Positions 25,894 to 36,787 are shown, counted from the stretch's first letter. The stretch: DNA of 64,000 nucleotides from Saccharothrix saharensis (GCF_006716745.1 NZ_VFPP01000001.1:6273386-6337385), one strand, 5' to 3'. Notes: generated by a model from the sequence alone, not told the origin. Program-made: numbers and translations.

Positions 25894-26358
25894 GTGTTCA
25901 TGACCATGCGGGCCGGGTTGTGGACCGGGCTGCCGGACTTGGAGCGGGCCGAGTTCCGCTACCAGGTGGTGGCGTGCGCGGCGGACGTGGACGTGCTCAT
26001 CGCCGCCTTGGCGCGGCCCGAGTGCAATGACGGGATGCTGGAGCACTTCGCCCGCGCGCCCGACGCGGAAGGGGAGAGCGACCACAACCTCGTGCTCGCC
26101 GTGCGCGGCCGGTGGGGCTACCTCAACTACGTGGACGACGAGTTCACCGGCTGGCCGAAGGGCGAGCCGGACGCGCCGTACGTGGACGAGACGTACACCG
26201 ACTTCCCGCCGGGCGTGGGCGTGCCGCTGACGACGTACCGGGAGATCCTGCTGGAGTTCATGTTCACCGCCCGCCGGCCGACGATCGTGGACTGGTACGA
26301 GGAGGCCGACCTGTTCCACGCGTGGCGGCTGCAACGCATGGCGCTGCACAAGAAGTGA
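25894..26358 (+). CDS. Imm1-like immunity family protein
   Basis: This 154-residue small acidic protein resembles the Imm1 immunity family, which protects against nuclease or deaminase toxins of polymorphic toxin systems. Supporting blocks are VLIAALARPECNDGMLEHFAR, HNLVLAVRGRWGYLNYVDDEF, TYTDFPPGVGVPLTTYREILLEFMFTARRPTIVDWYE. The pattern of GYL(N/R)Y-(V)DD, FPPG-x-x-VP and RPT-x-x-W near the end is the family feature I used. No toxin gene is adjacent. It lies 69 bp after the DUF6986 gene in the same direction and converges on uricase. Starts at GTG 25894, ATG 25900 or ATG 25906 are possible. The family call is moderate. Confidence 0.6.
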   Translation: MFMTMRAGLWTGLPDLERAEFRYQVVACAADVDVLIAALARPECNDGMLEHFARAPDAEGESDHNLVLAVRGRWGYLNYVDDEFTGWPKGEPDAPYVDETYTDFPPGVGVPLTTYREILLEFMFTARRPTIVDWYEEADLFHAWRLQRMALHKK

Positions 26359-26362
26359 CCGC

Positions 26363-27241
26363 TCAGAACGTCGGCAGCGAGTACCAGGCGGAACCGGCGT
26401 CCTCCGCGTCGTCGCGCAGCACGGAGCCCTCGATCAGCCCGTACGGCCGGTCGGCGGCGTAGAACACCTCGTTGTCGTTCTCCAGCCCGAACGGCGACAG
26501 GTCCACCGCGAAGTGGTGCTTGTTCGGCATCGACAGCCGCACCTCCGCCACCTCCGGCCGGGCCCGCAGCACCGCCTCGCCCATCGCGTACAGGGTCTGC
26601 TGCAACGACAGGCTGTGCTTGGCCGCGAACGTCGCCAGCAGCAGCCGCCGGATCTCGGTGAAGCTCGCCGCCCAGTCGATGTCGGAGCCCTGGTAGCGCC
26701 ACCGCGCCGTGACCGACGTGGCCAGGATGCGGTCGTCGGTCTCCTGCAGCGTCGTGTACTCGTCGCGCGGGAAGCCGTGGAACTCCGAACCCGTCGACTT
26801 GAGCACGACCACGTCCTGCACGCCCGACACCACCCACGCGCGTTCACCGTCGACCGTCACGGCGGTCGTGCGCTTCTCGTTGCCCCCCTGGACGAACGAG
26901 TGGTCGTGGCCCTCGATCCGCTGCCAGGAGTGCTCGTCGACGAGCACTCGCGCGCCCGTGATCGCCTCCTGCGTCGAGACGAAGTGGCGGCCCAGTCGCA
27001 GCGCGAAGTCCTCGATCTCGCCGACCGGCGCCTGCTTGGCGAACGCGTACACGGTGTTCTTCTGCGTGTCGGTCGCCAGCACCTTCGAGTTGTCGCCGGT
27101 CAGGTGGGTGTCCGCCAGGTCGCCGCGCAACGAGGTGCTGACCGTGAGGTCCTTGATCGCGTGCACGGCGCCGTCGCGGGTGACGGTGACGAGGCGGTTC
27201 TCCGCCTTCCCGTACTGGTTGGGCCCCAGGACGATGGCCAT
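26363..27241 (-). CDS. pucL: Urate oxidase (uricase)
   Basis: This cofactor-free oxidase converts urate, O2 and water to 5-hydroxyisourate and H2O2. The 292-residue protein is a tandem of two T-fold domains. Diagnostic blocks are GPNQYGKAENRLV (with the catalytic Lys), LTGDNSKVLATDTQKNTVYAFA (Thr of the active site), QEAITGARV, and the signature VVLKSTGSEFHGFPRDEYTTL near residue 150. MPNKHHFAVDLSPFGLEN near residue 240 holds the His. It ends the uraD-hiuH-uricase operon, 3 bp after hiuH. The start is ATG at 27241. Confidence 0.97.
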   Translation of the reverse strand: MAIVLGPNQYGKAENRLVTVTRDGAVHAIKDLTVSTSLRGDLADTHLTGDNSKVLATDTQKNTVYAFAKQAPVGEIEDFALRLGRHFVSTQEAITGARVLVDEHSWQRIEGHDHSFVQGGNEKRTTAVTVDGERAWVVSGVQDVVVLKSTGSEFHGFPRDEYTTLQETDDRILATSVTARWRYQGSDIDWAASFTEIRRLLLATFAAKHSLSLQQTLYAMGEAVLRARPEVAEVRLSMPNKHHFAVDLSPFGLENDNEVFYAADRPYGLIEGSVLRDDAEDAGSAWYSLPTF

Positions 27242-27244
27242 CGG

Positions 27245-27538
27245 TCAGCTCCCTCGGTAGGTCGTGAACGCGAACGGGCTCAGCAGGATCGGCACGTGCA
27301 GGTGCGGCGGGTCGCCGGTGACCCGGAACGCGACGGTGACCTCCGGGTAGAACGGCGTGTCGACCTCGAACACCAGCCGGTGCACGCCGGGCGCCAGGTC
27401 CCGCGCGAACCGCAGCCGGCCGTCGTCGTCGGTGACGCCCTCGGCCAGCACCTCGCCGTCGCGCTCCAACCGGACCGGGACGGCGACGCGCGGGCGGCCC
27501 GCCTCGGCGTCCAGCACGTGGGTGGACAGCGTCGTCAT
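27245..27538 (-). CDS. pucM: 5-Hydroxyisourate hydrolase (transthyretin-like)
   Basis: This enzyme hydrolyses 5-hydroxyisourate to OHCU, the second step of urate breakdown. The 97-residue protein has the family start LSTHVLDAEAGRPRVAVPVRL with the active-site His, the middle block HRLVFEVDTPFYPEVTVAFRV and the C-terminal tetrapeptide YRGS that separates HIU hydrolases from true transthyretins. PHLHVPILLSPF carries the second His. The ATG at 27538 overlaps the uraD stop by 4 bp. It is expected to act as a tetramer, from family knowledge. Confidence 0.96.
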   Translation of the reverse strand: MTTLSTHVLDAEAGRPRVAVPVRLERDGEVLAEGVTDDDGRLRFARDLAPGVHRLVFEVDTPFYPEVTVAFRVTGDPPHLHVPILLSPFAFTTYRGS

Positions 27539-28020
27539 GCCAGCACCTTCCTCAACCTCAGCGCCGCGATCCCGGCCAGCTCCCGGTTGACCACGCGCAG
27601 CTCCACGTCCGGCGGGTTGGCCATCCGGGACGTGACGTCGGCCAGCACCCGCTCGCCGCTCATCCCCGTCGCGCACACCAGGTAGATGTGCCCGAACCGG
27701 TCCTCGTAGGCGGCGTTGGCGGCGTGCAGCCGGTCGGCGAGCGACGTGTCGACACCGGACTGCTCGTCGGCCGACCACTTCGCCGACACCCCGCTGCCCG
27801 CGGCCCGCTCGCCGATGCGGGGGTGGCCCGCGATGGCGGCGCGCACCTCGTCGTCGGTCAGCTCGGCGTGGCGGTCGGAGGCGGCGAGCAGCTCGTCCAC
27901 GTCGGCGTAGGGCCGGCCGGCCAGCAGCGCGTCGACCCAGCGGGGCACGGCGAGGCATGCGGTGAGCAGGGGCCGGAGCTCGGCCGGGGGCGCGGAGTTG
28001 AACCCTTCCAGATCGGGCAC
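27535..28020 (-). CDS. uraD: OHCU decarboxylase
   Basis: This 2-oxo-4-hydroxy-4-carboxy-5-ureidoimidazoline decarboxylase yields S-allantoin, completing the uricase branch. The 161-residue protein shows the family blocks [34 protein letters not shown] with the catalytic His, and [10 protein letters not shown]. The block [21 protein letters not shown] completes the set. I place the start at GTG 28020, preceded by AAAGGGAGC; an upstream in-frame start at 28053 lacks a signal. It is the first gene of the leftward operon uraD-hiuH-uricase and diverges from allB. A candidate operator sits 12-28 bp upstream. Confidence 0.95.
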   Translation of the reverse strand: MPDLEGFNSAPPAELRPLLTACLAVPRWVDALLAGRPYADVDELLAASDRHAELTDDEVRAAIAGHPRIGERAAGSGVSAKWSADEQSGVDTSLADRLHAANAAYEDRFGHIYLVCATGMSGERVLADVTSRMANPPDVELRVVNRELAGIAALRLRKVLA

Positions 28021-28031
28021 CGAGGCTCCCT

Positions 28032-28069
28032 TTTCTGTATCGCGGAATCCCATTTCCGCAAGGAGGGAC
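28032..28069. promoter_or_regulatory. Pair of candidate IclR operators in the uraD/allB divergent promoter
   Basis: Sites at 28032-28048 (TTTCTGTATCGCGGAAT) and 28053-28069 (TTTCCGCAAGGAGGGAC) start 21 bp apart, the same offset as the pair in the iclR/aceB promoter. The segment between them also forms a palindrome with GCGGAA (28042-28047) and TTCCGC (28054-28059) arms. The second site overlaps an AAGGAGGG ribosome-binding-site-like sequence at 28060-28067. The assignment rests on comparison by eye. Confidence 0.5.
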
Positions 28070-28214
28070 GGTACGAGTGCCCTCCGAGCCTGTCAACAAG
28101 TCTCGCGCCACCATCCGAGAGCTGCCCGCGCACGCCGACCTCGGCCGCGACGCCGCTGCCCCTGCGCCGTCCGGGCGGTCGCATCGCCGTCGACCGGCTG
28201 GGAGAGTGACCGGC

Positions 28215-29522
28215 ATGGAGCTGGTGCTGCGCGCTGCCCGAGTCGTCACGCCCGACGGTGAACGCCGCGCCGACGTCGGCGTCGCGGACGGCCGGATCGT
28301 CGCCGTCGCCGACCACCTGGACGCGGAGACGGTCGTGGTGCTCGCCGACGACGAGGTCCTGCTCCCCGGCCTGGTCGACACGCACGTCCACGTCAACGAC
28401 CCGGGCCGGGACGAGTGGGAGGGCTTCGAGACCGCCACCGGGGCGGCGGCTGCCGGTGGCGTCACCACGATCGTCGACATGCCGCTCAACAGCCTGCCGC
28501 CCACGACCACGGTCGAGGCGTTGCGGGCCAAGCAGGACGCGGCCCGCGGTCGCGTGCACGTCGACGTCGGCTTCTGGGGCGGCATCGTGCCGACCAACCC
28601 GGACGACCTGGAGGCGCTGCACGACGCGGGCGTGTTCGGCTTCAAGTGCTTCCTGGTCCACTCGGGCGTGGACGAGTTCCCGCACGTCACCGAGGACGAG
28701 CTGCGGACCGCGCTGAGCAGGCTGCGGTCCCGTGACGCGCTGACGATCGTGCACGCGGAGGACCCGCACGAGGTCACCGAGCCCGGCCCCGGCTACCGCG
28801 CGTTCCTCGACTCCCGGCCGCACCGCGCCGAGACGCACGCCGTCACCACCGTGGTGGACCTGGCCAACGAGACCGGGGCCAGGCTGCACGTGCTGCACCT
28901 GTCCAGCGGAGAGGCCCTGCGGCAGGTGCGCACCGCCAAGGAGCTGGGGCTGCGGGTGACCGCCGAGACGTGCCCGCACTACCTGACGTTCGTGGCGGAG
29001 GAGATCGGCGACACGGCGACGGAGTTCAAGTGCTGCCCCCCGATCCGCGACGCGGCCAACCGCGAGCAGCTCTGGCACGCGTTGCGCGAGGGCCTGATCG
29101 ACCTCGTCGTCACCGACCACTCGCCGTGCACCCCGGAGCTGAAGCGGGGCGACTTCGCCACCGCGTGGGGCGGCATCGCGAGCCTCCAGCTCGGCCTGCC
29201 CGCGGTGTGGACGCAGGCCAGGCAGCGCGGCCACGCGCTGACCGACGTGGTCCGGTGGATGGCGGCCAACCCGGCCGACCTGGTCGGCCTGACCGCGAAG
29301 GGCCGCATCGCGCCGGGCGCGGACGCCGACTTCTGCGTCTTCGCCCCGGACGAGGCGTTCGTGGTCGACCGCGCCGCGCTGCGCCACCGCAACCCCGTGA
29401 CGCCGTACCACGGCCGGCCGCTGGCGGGCGTGGTGCGGCAGACGTGGCTGCGCGGTCGGCCCGTCGACGGCCGGCCGCGCGGCCGGTTGCTGACCCGGAA
29501 CCAGGACAGAGGAGACGCATGA
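28215..29522 (+). CDS. allB: Allantoinase
   Basis: This cyclic amidohydrolase hydrolyses allantoin to allantoate. The 435-residue protein has the dinuclear metal site: THVHVND (His-x-His) near residue 55, the carboxylated Lys in [10 protein letters not shown] near 145, the His in HVLHLSSGE, and CPHYLTF. The Asp is in [13 protein letters not shown]. Its last 4 bp overlap the allantoicase start (ATGA). I chose ATG 28215, with GGAGAG upstream. A GTG at 28077 in the same frame sits behind a very strong AAGGAGGG and would add 46 residues of unusual, Arg/Pro-rich sequence, so a longer form cannot be ruled out. Confidence 0.95.
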   Translation: MELVLRAARVVTPDGERRADVGVADGRIVAVADHLDAETVVVLADDEVLLPGLVDTHVHVNDPGRDEWEGFETATGAAAAGGVTTIVDMPLNSLPPTTTVEALRAKQDAARGRVHVDVGFWGGIVPTNPDDLEALHDAGVFGFKCFLVHSGVDEFPHVTEDELRTALSRLRSRDALTIVHAEDPHEVTEPGPGYRAFLDSRPHRAETHAVTTVVDLANETGARLHVLHLSSGEALRQVRTAKELGLRVTAETCPHYLTFVAEEIGDTATEFKCCPPIRDAANREQLWHALREGLIDLVVTDHSPCTPELKRGDFATAWGGIASLQLGLPAVWTQARQRGHALTDVVRWMAANPADLVGLTAKGRIAPGADADFCVFAPDEAFVVDRAALRHRNPVTPYHGRPLAGVVRQTWLRGRPVDGRPRGRLLTRNQDRGDA

Positions 29523-30517
29523 CGGAAGTCCCCGGCTGGACCCGACTGCCCGACCTGGCGTGCCGGACGGTGGGCGGCAGCGTGGTGTGGGCCAACGACG
29601 AGTCGTTCGCCGAGCGCGAGAACCTGATCCGCAGGCCCGAGCCGGGGTTCCGGACCTACACGTTCGGGCACAAGGGCCAGGTCTACGACGGCTGGGAGAC
29701 GCGCCGCAGGCGGGAGAGCGGCGAGGACCGGGCGGTCGTCCGGCTGGGCATGGCCGGCGTGATCGACGGTGTCGTGGTCGACACCGCGTTCTTCACCGGC
29801 AACTTCCCGCCGTTCGCCTCGGTCGAGGCGACCTCCGCGTCGGGTCACCCGGCGCCCGACGAGCTGTCCGGCTGGGAGACCGTGGTGCCCAAGTCGCCGC
29901 TGGGCGGCGACCGCAAGCACTACTTCGCGGTGTCCGCGCGCCGCCGCTACACGCACGTGCGGCTGACCATCTACCCGGACGGCGGGGTGGCCAGGCTGCG
30001 GGTGCACGGGAGCCCGGTCGCCGACCCCGACCTGATCCTGCCGGACGCGCTGGACCTGGCCGCGCTGGAGCACGGCGCGCGGGTCACCGGGTGCAGCGAC
30101 ATGTTCTACGGCGCGCCGGGCAACCTCATCGCGCCCGGCCAGGCGACCGTGATGGGCGAGGGTTGGGAGACCGCGCGCCGCCGTGACGACGGCAACGACT
30201 GGGTCGAGGTGGAGCTGGCCGCGCCGGGCGTCATCCGGCTGGCCGAGCTGGACACCAGCCACTTCAAGGGCAACGCGCCGGGCTGGGCGTCCGTGCGGGG
30301 CCGTGACGCGCGGACGGGTGCGGAGTTCGACGTGCTGCCGCGCACCCGGTTGCAGCCCGACACCCGCCACCGCTTCCGACTCGAGCACGTCCCCGAGGCC
30401 ACGCACGCGCGGCTCGACATCTACCCGGACGGCGGGATGGCACGGCTGCGGCTGTTCGGTGGCTTGACCCCGGACGGCCTCAGGGTGATCACCGAGCGCT
30501 ACCAGGACGTGCGTTGA
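29519..30517 (+). CDS. alc: Allantoicase
   Basis: Allantoicase hydrolyses allantoate to ureidoglycolate and urea. The 332-residue protein is a tandem repeat of two similar halves, each with a GWETxRRR block ([11 protein letters not shown] near residue 60 and [12 protein letters not shown] near 217). Each half also has a THxRLxIYPDGGxARLRxxG block (near residues 146 and 300), exactly the family layout. [14 protein letters not shown] and [14 protein letters not shown] are matching substrate-side loops. The ATG at 29519 overlaps the allB stop. Ureidoglycolate lyase and urease are not in the window, so the last steps to glyoxylate and ammonia must be encoded elsewhere. Confidence 0.97.
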   Translation: MTEVPGWTRLPDLACRTVGGSVVWANDESFAERENLIRRPEPGFRTYTFGHKGQVYDGWETRRRRESGEDRAVVRLGMAGVIDGVVVDTAFFTGNFPPFASVEATSASGHPAPDELSGWETVVPKSPLGGDRKHYFAVSARRRYTHVRLTIYPDGGVARLRVHGSPVADPDLILPDALDLAALEHGARVTGCSDMFYGAPGNLIAPGQATVMGEGWETARRRDDGNDWVEVELAAPGVIRLAELDTSHFKGNAPGWASVRGRDARTGAEFDVLPRTRLQPDTRHRFRLEHVPEATHARLDIYPDGGMARLRLFGGLTPDGLRVITERYQDVR

Positions 30518-30642
30518 CCGGGCGGCGAGGTTGTCAGCCCTTGGGCTGATCACAGGTGCGACTTCAGTCGGTTGTGGCGCGTTCGACCGCCCTGGAAGCC
30601 TGCGGAAACCCGATTGGGTGAACAGGAACTAGGGAGGAACCT

Positions 30643-32178
30643 GTGCGACCGATCATGAGGGCGCTCGGCGGTGTGGCGACCGCGCTGGCGCTCGCAGCGG
30701 GCACGACGTCGGTGGCGTCGGCCGAGACGGAGCCGGAGGCGCTGGGGGCGGGTCGGATCGACTGGCGGCCGTGCCCGGAACTGGCCGAGGTGGAGTGCGG
30801 CACGCTGAGCCTGCCGATCGACTGGGCGAACCCGCGCGGCGAGCGGTTCGACCTCGCCGTGGCCCGCCGCAAGGCCACCGACCCGGCCGAGCGGATCGGG
30901 GTCATGGTCGTCAACCCGGGTGGTCCGGGCGGCTCCGGCGTGAACTTCGCCCTGGGGGCGGACGGCTACTTCAGCCCCGAGGTGCGGCAGCGCTTCGACA
31001 TCATCGGGTTCGACCCGCGTGGCGTCGCCCGCAGCCAACCCGTCCGGTGCTCGGTCGAGGTGCTGCGCGCCCAGCCGTCGGTCCACCCGACCGACCAGCG
31101 GGAGTTCGACGCGCTCGCCGCGTACAACCGCGAGCTGGCCGCCGACTGCCGCGAGCACAGCGGCCCGATCTACGACCACGCCGACACCGGCGCGGTCATC
31201 AGGGACGTCGACGCGCTGCGCAAGGCCCTCGGCGAGCGCAAGATCAACTACTACGGCCTGTCCTACGGCACGCTCATCGGCCAGCAGTACGCCGAGCGGT
31301 TCGGCCGCCACATCCGCGCCATGGTGATCGACTCGAACATGGACCACAGCCTGGGCACGTGGCGGTTCACCGAGACCGAGGCCGAGACCGCCGAGGACTC
31401 GTTCCGCGAGTTCGTGAAGTGGTGCGACCGCACCGAGTCGTGCGCGCTGCACGGCCAGGACGTGGCCAAGGCCTGGGACGACCTGCTGGCCCGCGCGGAC
31501 CGGGGCGAGATCACCGACCCGTTCGACCCGACCCGCCAAGTGACCGCCGACGACGTCATCGGCGTCGCGTTCGGCGCGTTCTACGGGCCGGAGTGGCAGC
31601 AGCTCTCCGACTTCCTGGTCGAGCTCGGCGCGGGCACGCCCGCGAAGTCCTTCGCCGCCGAGGAGACCGCGCGCAACCCGTTCCCGGCCGTGTTCTGCCA
31701 GGACTGGGCGATCCGCGTCAAGGACCACCGCCAGTTCTCCGCCCTGGTCGACCGGGCGCGGCAGCTCGCGCCGCACATGCGCGGCTCGGCGCTCGGGCAC
31801 ACCGCGATGGCGGGCTGCGTCGGCCTGCCCGAGCGGGTGAACAACCCGCAGCACCGGCTGGAGATCGAGGACGCGCCGAAGATCCTGATGCTGAACGCGC
31901 TGCACGACCCCGCCACCGGGTACGAGTGGGCGGTCAACGCCCACCGGCAGAGCCGCGACACCACGGTCCTGCTGACCTACGAGGGCTGGGGCCACGGCGT
32001 CTACGACCGCAGCGACTGCACCCGCGGCGCGACGGACGACTACCTGATCAACCTGAAGACGCCGCGTCCCGGAGCGCGCTGCGCGGCGGTCGAGCCCGCG
32101 CCGCAGTCGGTCGCGTCCCCGGACGCCGCACCGCGGCCGGCGGGGCCGACCCAGGCCATCCCGGGTTGGCTGAGGTAA
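30643..32178 (+). CDS. Secreted alpha/beta-hydrolase, tripeptidyl aminopeptidase type
   Basis: This 511-residue exported serine hydrolase of the S33/TAP-like group is similar to the Streptomyces mycelial peptidases SlpD and SlpE. A signal peptide occupies about residues 1-28 (MRPIMRALGGVATALALAAG...SVASA). The oxyanion region is VVNPGGPGGSGVN, the nucleophile is Ser207 in GLSYGT, and the C-terminal TAP-like domain holds LMLNALHDPATGYEWA (acid) and GWGHGVY (His). Such enzymes remove tripeptides from exported proteins or free peptides. The start is GTG at 30643 behind GGGAGG. A Pro/Ala-rich tail ends the protein. It stands alone between the allantoicase and amt genes. Confidence 0.88.
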   Translation: MRPIMRALGGVATALALAAGTTSVASAETEPEALGAGRIDWRPCPELAEVECGTLSLPIDWANPRGERFDLAVARRKATDPAERIGVMVVNPGGPGGSGVNFALGADGYFSPEVRQRFDIIGFDPRGVARSQPVRCSVEVLRAQPSVHPTDQREFDALAAYNRELAADCREHSGPIYDHADTGAVIRDVDALRKALGERKINYYGLSYGTLIGQQYAERFGRHIRAMVIDSNMDHSLGTWRFTETEAETAEDSFREFVKWCDRTESCALHGQDVAKAWDDLLARADRGEITDPFDPTRQVTADDVIGVAFGAFYGPEWQQLSDFLVELGAGTPAKSFAAEETARNPFPAVFCQDWAIRVKDHRQFSALVDRARQLAPHMRGSALGHTAMAGCVGLPERVNNPQHRLEIEDAPKILMLNALHDPATGYEWAVNAHRQSRDTTVLLTYEGWGHGVYDRSDCTRGATDDYLINLKTPRPGARCAAVEPAPQSVASPDAAPRPAGPTQAIPGWLR

Positions 32179-32492
32179 CCCTGGAGCCGGGCCGTCCCCC
32201 GACCACGGGGTGGGGCGGCCCGGCCCGCGTCCGACAGCCGGTGACCGAGCGTCGCCGGGGCCTGCGCGGGATCACACGAACCACCGCGAAGGCGAGTTCG
32301 GCTCGCACGGTCCGTCACCGCGAATTCCGCGGTGACGCGGACTGATCGCGGGCGGAACGGCCCGCTTCAAGCCCGCGAAACGCGCCCGTAACACCAGGGG
32401 CCGGACAGTTCACCTGCGCGAAACCTCGGGCGCAATCGCGCGAAACAGGCCATACCGATGCTCCCTGCAACCGACGTGCAGTGGAGGTCGAC
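32179..32492. other. Leader region of the amt-glnK operon
   Basis: No gene is visible in these 314 bases. The left half is GC-rich with short inverted repeats such as GTCACCGCG...CGCGGTGAC near 32317-32338, which may terminate the upstream gene. The right half holds the GlnR-like half sites at 32377-32446 and the amt ribosome-binding site GGAGG at 32483-32487. Confidence 0.5.
32377..32446 (+). promoter_or_regulatory. GlnR-like binding sites upstream of amt
   Basis: The array TTCAC-N6-GAAAC-N6-CGCAA-N6-GAAAC at 32409-32446 keeps the 11-bp periodicity and the GAAAC half sites of actinobacterial GlnR boxes. A further GAAAC-N6-GTAAC lies at 32377-32392. GlnR activates amt-glnK-glnD under nitrogen limitation in Streptomyces and mycobacteria, so position and spacing fit. 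The third box (CGCAA) is degenerate. Confidence 0.5.
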
Positions 32493-34171
<1,679 letters not shown>

Positions 34172-34201
34172 GGGTCCGGAGTAGGCAGGGGAGACGGCCG
34201 G

Positions 34202-36571
34202 ATGGACAACACCGAGACGGCCGTCGTCACGGCTGACGACCTGGTGCGAGCACGCGATCGGCTGCTCGCGCCAGGTCGGCGCCGTTTGACGGGGGAGTCG
34301 CTGCGCGAGGCGCTGGTGGACCTGCACGAGTTCTGGCTCACCGCGCACGCCTCGCAGGCGGGCGTCGGCGGACCGGGCAGCGGGGTCGCGCTGGTCGCCG
34401 TGGGGGGTTTGGGCAGGCGCGAGCTGGTGCCCTATTCGGATCTCGACCTGCTCCTGGTGCACAACGGGCACAAGGGCGTGGACGGGATCGCCGAGAAGCT
34501 CTGGTACCCGCTGTGGAACTCCGGCATCGGCCTGGACCACTCGGTGCGCACGGTCGGCGAGGCGCTGCGCGTCGCCGCCGGTGACCTGCGCACCGCGCTG
34601 GGGCTGCTGGACATCCGCCACATCGCGGGCGACCAGGAGATCAGCGGGCGGCTGACCGACAGCGCCCGGCAGGCGTGGCGCAGCGGGGTGCGCACCCGGC
34701 TGGACGAGATGGCCGAGTCGGCGTCGCGCCGCTGGGCGCGCAGCGGCGAGATCGCGCACCGCGTGGAACCCGACCTCAAGCACGGCCGGGGCGGGCTGCG
34801 CGACGTCACGCTGCTCGACGCGTTGAGCGCGGCGCAGCTGACCGACCGGCCGTCCGCCGAGGTCAACGAGGCGCGCAAGCTGCTGCTGGACGTGCGCACC
34901 GAGCTGCGGCGGGTGGCGCGCAAGCCGCGTGACGTGCTCCGCGCGCAGGACGGCGACGAGGTCGCGACCGCGTTGGGCCTGCAGGACCGCTTCGCGCTGG
35001 CCCGTTCGATGTCGTCGGCGGCACGCACGATCGTCTACGCCGTGGACGTGGCCATGCGCACGGCGCGCGCCGCGGTGCCCAAGCGCGGACTGGGCGTGTT
35101 CGCCCGTTCCCCGCTCCGGCGCGCACCGGCCCGACGTCCGCTGGACGAGGGCGTCGTGCTGCACGGCTCGGAGGTGGCGCTGGCGCGTGACGCCGTGCCC
35201 AGCCGCGACCCGGCGCTGCTGCTCCGCGTGGCCACGGCCGCCGCCCGCAGCAAGCACCCGATCGCGCCGGGCACGTTGGCCAAGCTCGCCGACTCGGCCC
35301 CGGAGCTGCGCCAGCCGTGGCCCCGGGAGGCGCGCGAGGAGCTGCTGGCCCTGCTGGGCACCGGCACGGGCCTGATCGACGTGGTCGAGGCGCTGGACCG
35401 CACCGGCCTGTGGGGCAGGCTCTTCCCCGAGTGGGGCGCGGTGCGCGACCTGCCTCCCCGCGACGCCGCGCACACCTGGACCGTGGACCGGCACCTGGTG
35501 CAGGCCACCGCGCACGCGGCCCGCCTGGTCACCAGGGTGTCCCGGCCGGACCTGCTGCTGCTCGGCACGCTGGTGCACGACATCGGCAAGGGCAGGCAGG
35601 CCGACCACTCCGAGGTCGGCGCGGCGCTCACCACGCAGATCGCCGAACGGCTCGGCCTGTGGCCGCAGGACGTGGTCACGCTCACCGCCCTGGTGCGCCA
35701 CCACCTCCTGCTCCCGCACACGGCGACCCGCCGCGACGTGGAGGACGAGGCCACCGTGCGCCGCGTGGTGGACACCCTCGGCGGCGACCCGGTGCTGCTG
35801 GAGCTGCTCCACGCGCTGGCCGAGGCCGACGCCGTGGCCACCGGACCGGGCGTGTGGTCGGACTGGAAGGCCTCGCTGGTCAGCGACCTGGTCGCGCGCT
35901 GCCGCACGGCGATGGCGGGCGACCCGCTGCCGGAACCGGAGCCGTTGGACCAGCGCCAGCAGGACCTGGCGCGGGCCGTGCTGGACAGCGGCAAGCCGGA
36001 CGTGCTGATCGACCCGGGCGACCACGCGGCCACCGTCACGGTGGTGGCGCCCGACCGGCCGGGCACGCTCTCCCGGGCCGCGGGCGTGCTCGCGCTCAAC
36101 TCCCTGGAGGTGCACGCCGCGACGCTGCGTTCCCACGGCGATGCGTCTTCCGGGGCCGCGGCGGTCGACGTGTTCACCGTGTCACCCCGGTTCGGCTCGC
36201 TGCCGGACGTGACCCTGTTGCGCGAACAGCTCAGCCGGGCGCTGGACGGCTCCCTCGCGCTGGCCGACAAGCTCGCCGCGAAGGAGCGCGACTACGGCGG
36301 CCCGCCGCTGGACCCGCCGCCGCCGAAGGTGCTCTGGTTCGACGACGAGTCGACCGGCGCGGTGGTGCTGGAACTGCGGGCGGCGGACCGGATCGGACTG
36401 CTCCACCACGTCGCGGACGCGTTGGAGCAGTCCGGTGTGGACATCGTGTGGGCGCGGGTGTCCACGCTGGGCTCCACGGTGGTCGACTCGTTCGCCATCA
36501 CCGTGCCGACCGGCGTGGACGCCGACCGGCGCCGCAAGATCGAACGGGCCGTGCTGCTGGCCGCGCGCTGA
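34202..36571 (+). CDS. glnD: PII adenylyltransferase/uridylyltransferase GlnD
   Basis: This bifunctional sensor modifies and de-modifies PII; in actinobacteria it adenylylates GlnK. The 789-residue protein has a nucleotidyltransferase domain with GGLGRRELVPYSDLDLLLVHN near residue 64. The HD phosphohydrolase domain has the motif LVHDIGKGRQADHSEVG near residue 458 and RHHLLLPHTATRRD. Two C-terminal ACT domains (about residues 620-690 and 715-789) sense glutamine. The length is a little below the E. coli enzyme (890). The start is ATG at 34202. It completes the amt-glnK-glnD operon. Confidence 0.96.
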   Translation: MDNTETAVVTADDLVRARDRLLAPGRRRLTGESLREALVDLHEFWLTAHASQAGVGGPGSGVALVAVGGLGRRELVPYSDLDLLLVHNGHKGVDGIAEKLWYPLWNSGIGLDHSVRTVGEALRVAAGDLRTALGLLDIRHIAGDQEISGRLTDSARQAWRSGVRTRLDEMAESASRRWARSGEIAHRVEPDLKHGRGGLRDVTLLDALSAAQLTDRPSAEVNEARKLLLDVRTELRRVARKPRDVLRAQDGDEVATALGLQDRFALARSMSSAARTIVYAVDVAMRTARAAVPKRGLGVFARSPLRRAPARRPLDEGVVLHGSEVALARDAVPSRDPALLLRVATAAARSKHPIAPGTLAKLADSAPELRQPWPREAREELLALLGTGTGLIDVVEALDRTGLWGRLFPEWGAVRDLPPRDAAHTWTVDRHLVQATAHAARLVTRVSRPDLLLLGTLVHDIGKGRQADHSEVGAALTTQIAERLGLWPQDVVTLTALVRHHLLLPHTATRRDVEDEATVRRVVDTLGGDPVLLELLHALAEADAVATGPGVWSDWKASLVSDLVARCRTAMAGDPLPEPEPLDQRQQDLARAVLDSGKPDVLIDPGDHAATVTVVAPDRPGTLSRAAGVLALNSLEVHAATLRSHGDASSGAAAVDVFTVSPRFGSLPDVTLLREQLSRALDGSLALADKLAAKERDYGGPPLDPPPPKVLWFDDESTGAVVLELRAADRIGLLHHVADALEQSGVDIVWARVSTLGSTVVDSFAITVPTGVDADRRRKIERAVLLAAR

Positions 36572-36632
36572 GGTTGCGTAGGTCTACGCACAACCGACCA
36601 AGGGGGCTCACGCTGCCGGAGGACCCCCGTGC

Positions 36633-36650
36633 CGGGAGAAGCTTCTCCCG
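36633..36650. terminator. 18-bp perfect palindrome after glnD
   Basis: CGGGAGAAGCTTCTCCCG is a perfect 18-bp palindrome 62 bp after the glnD stop. It could form a terminator stem only with a very tight loop, or act as a protein-binding site. A second palindrome, ACCACGTGGT, lies at 36693-36702. Both are in the 207-bp gap before the kinase gene. Confidence 0.35.
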
Positions 36651-36745
36651 TGGCGCGGGGGGACCGCCGGGTGCACGGGCGGGGGACGCGCCACCACGTG
36701 GTCGGGAGCGGCCTGTCGAGGGGTCGGGCCGCCCCCGATCACGGC

Positions 36746-36780
36746 GGAACTCGTGGACGTCCGAAACGTCTCTTTAGTAT
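36746..36780 (+). promoter_or_regulatory. Candidate ECF-type promoter before the P-loop kinase gene
   Basis: GGAAC (36746-36750) and CGTC (36767-36770) are spaced by 16 bp, the layout of ECF sigma promoters, and the first possible start codon follows 8 bp later. A TAGTAT hexamer at 36775-36780 could alternatively be a -10 box for a leaderless transcript from ATG 36788. No Shine-Dalgarno sequence is present, which fits leaderless initiation. Confidence 0.4.
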
Positions 36781-36787
36781 GGATGCG

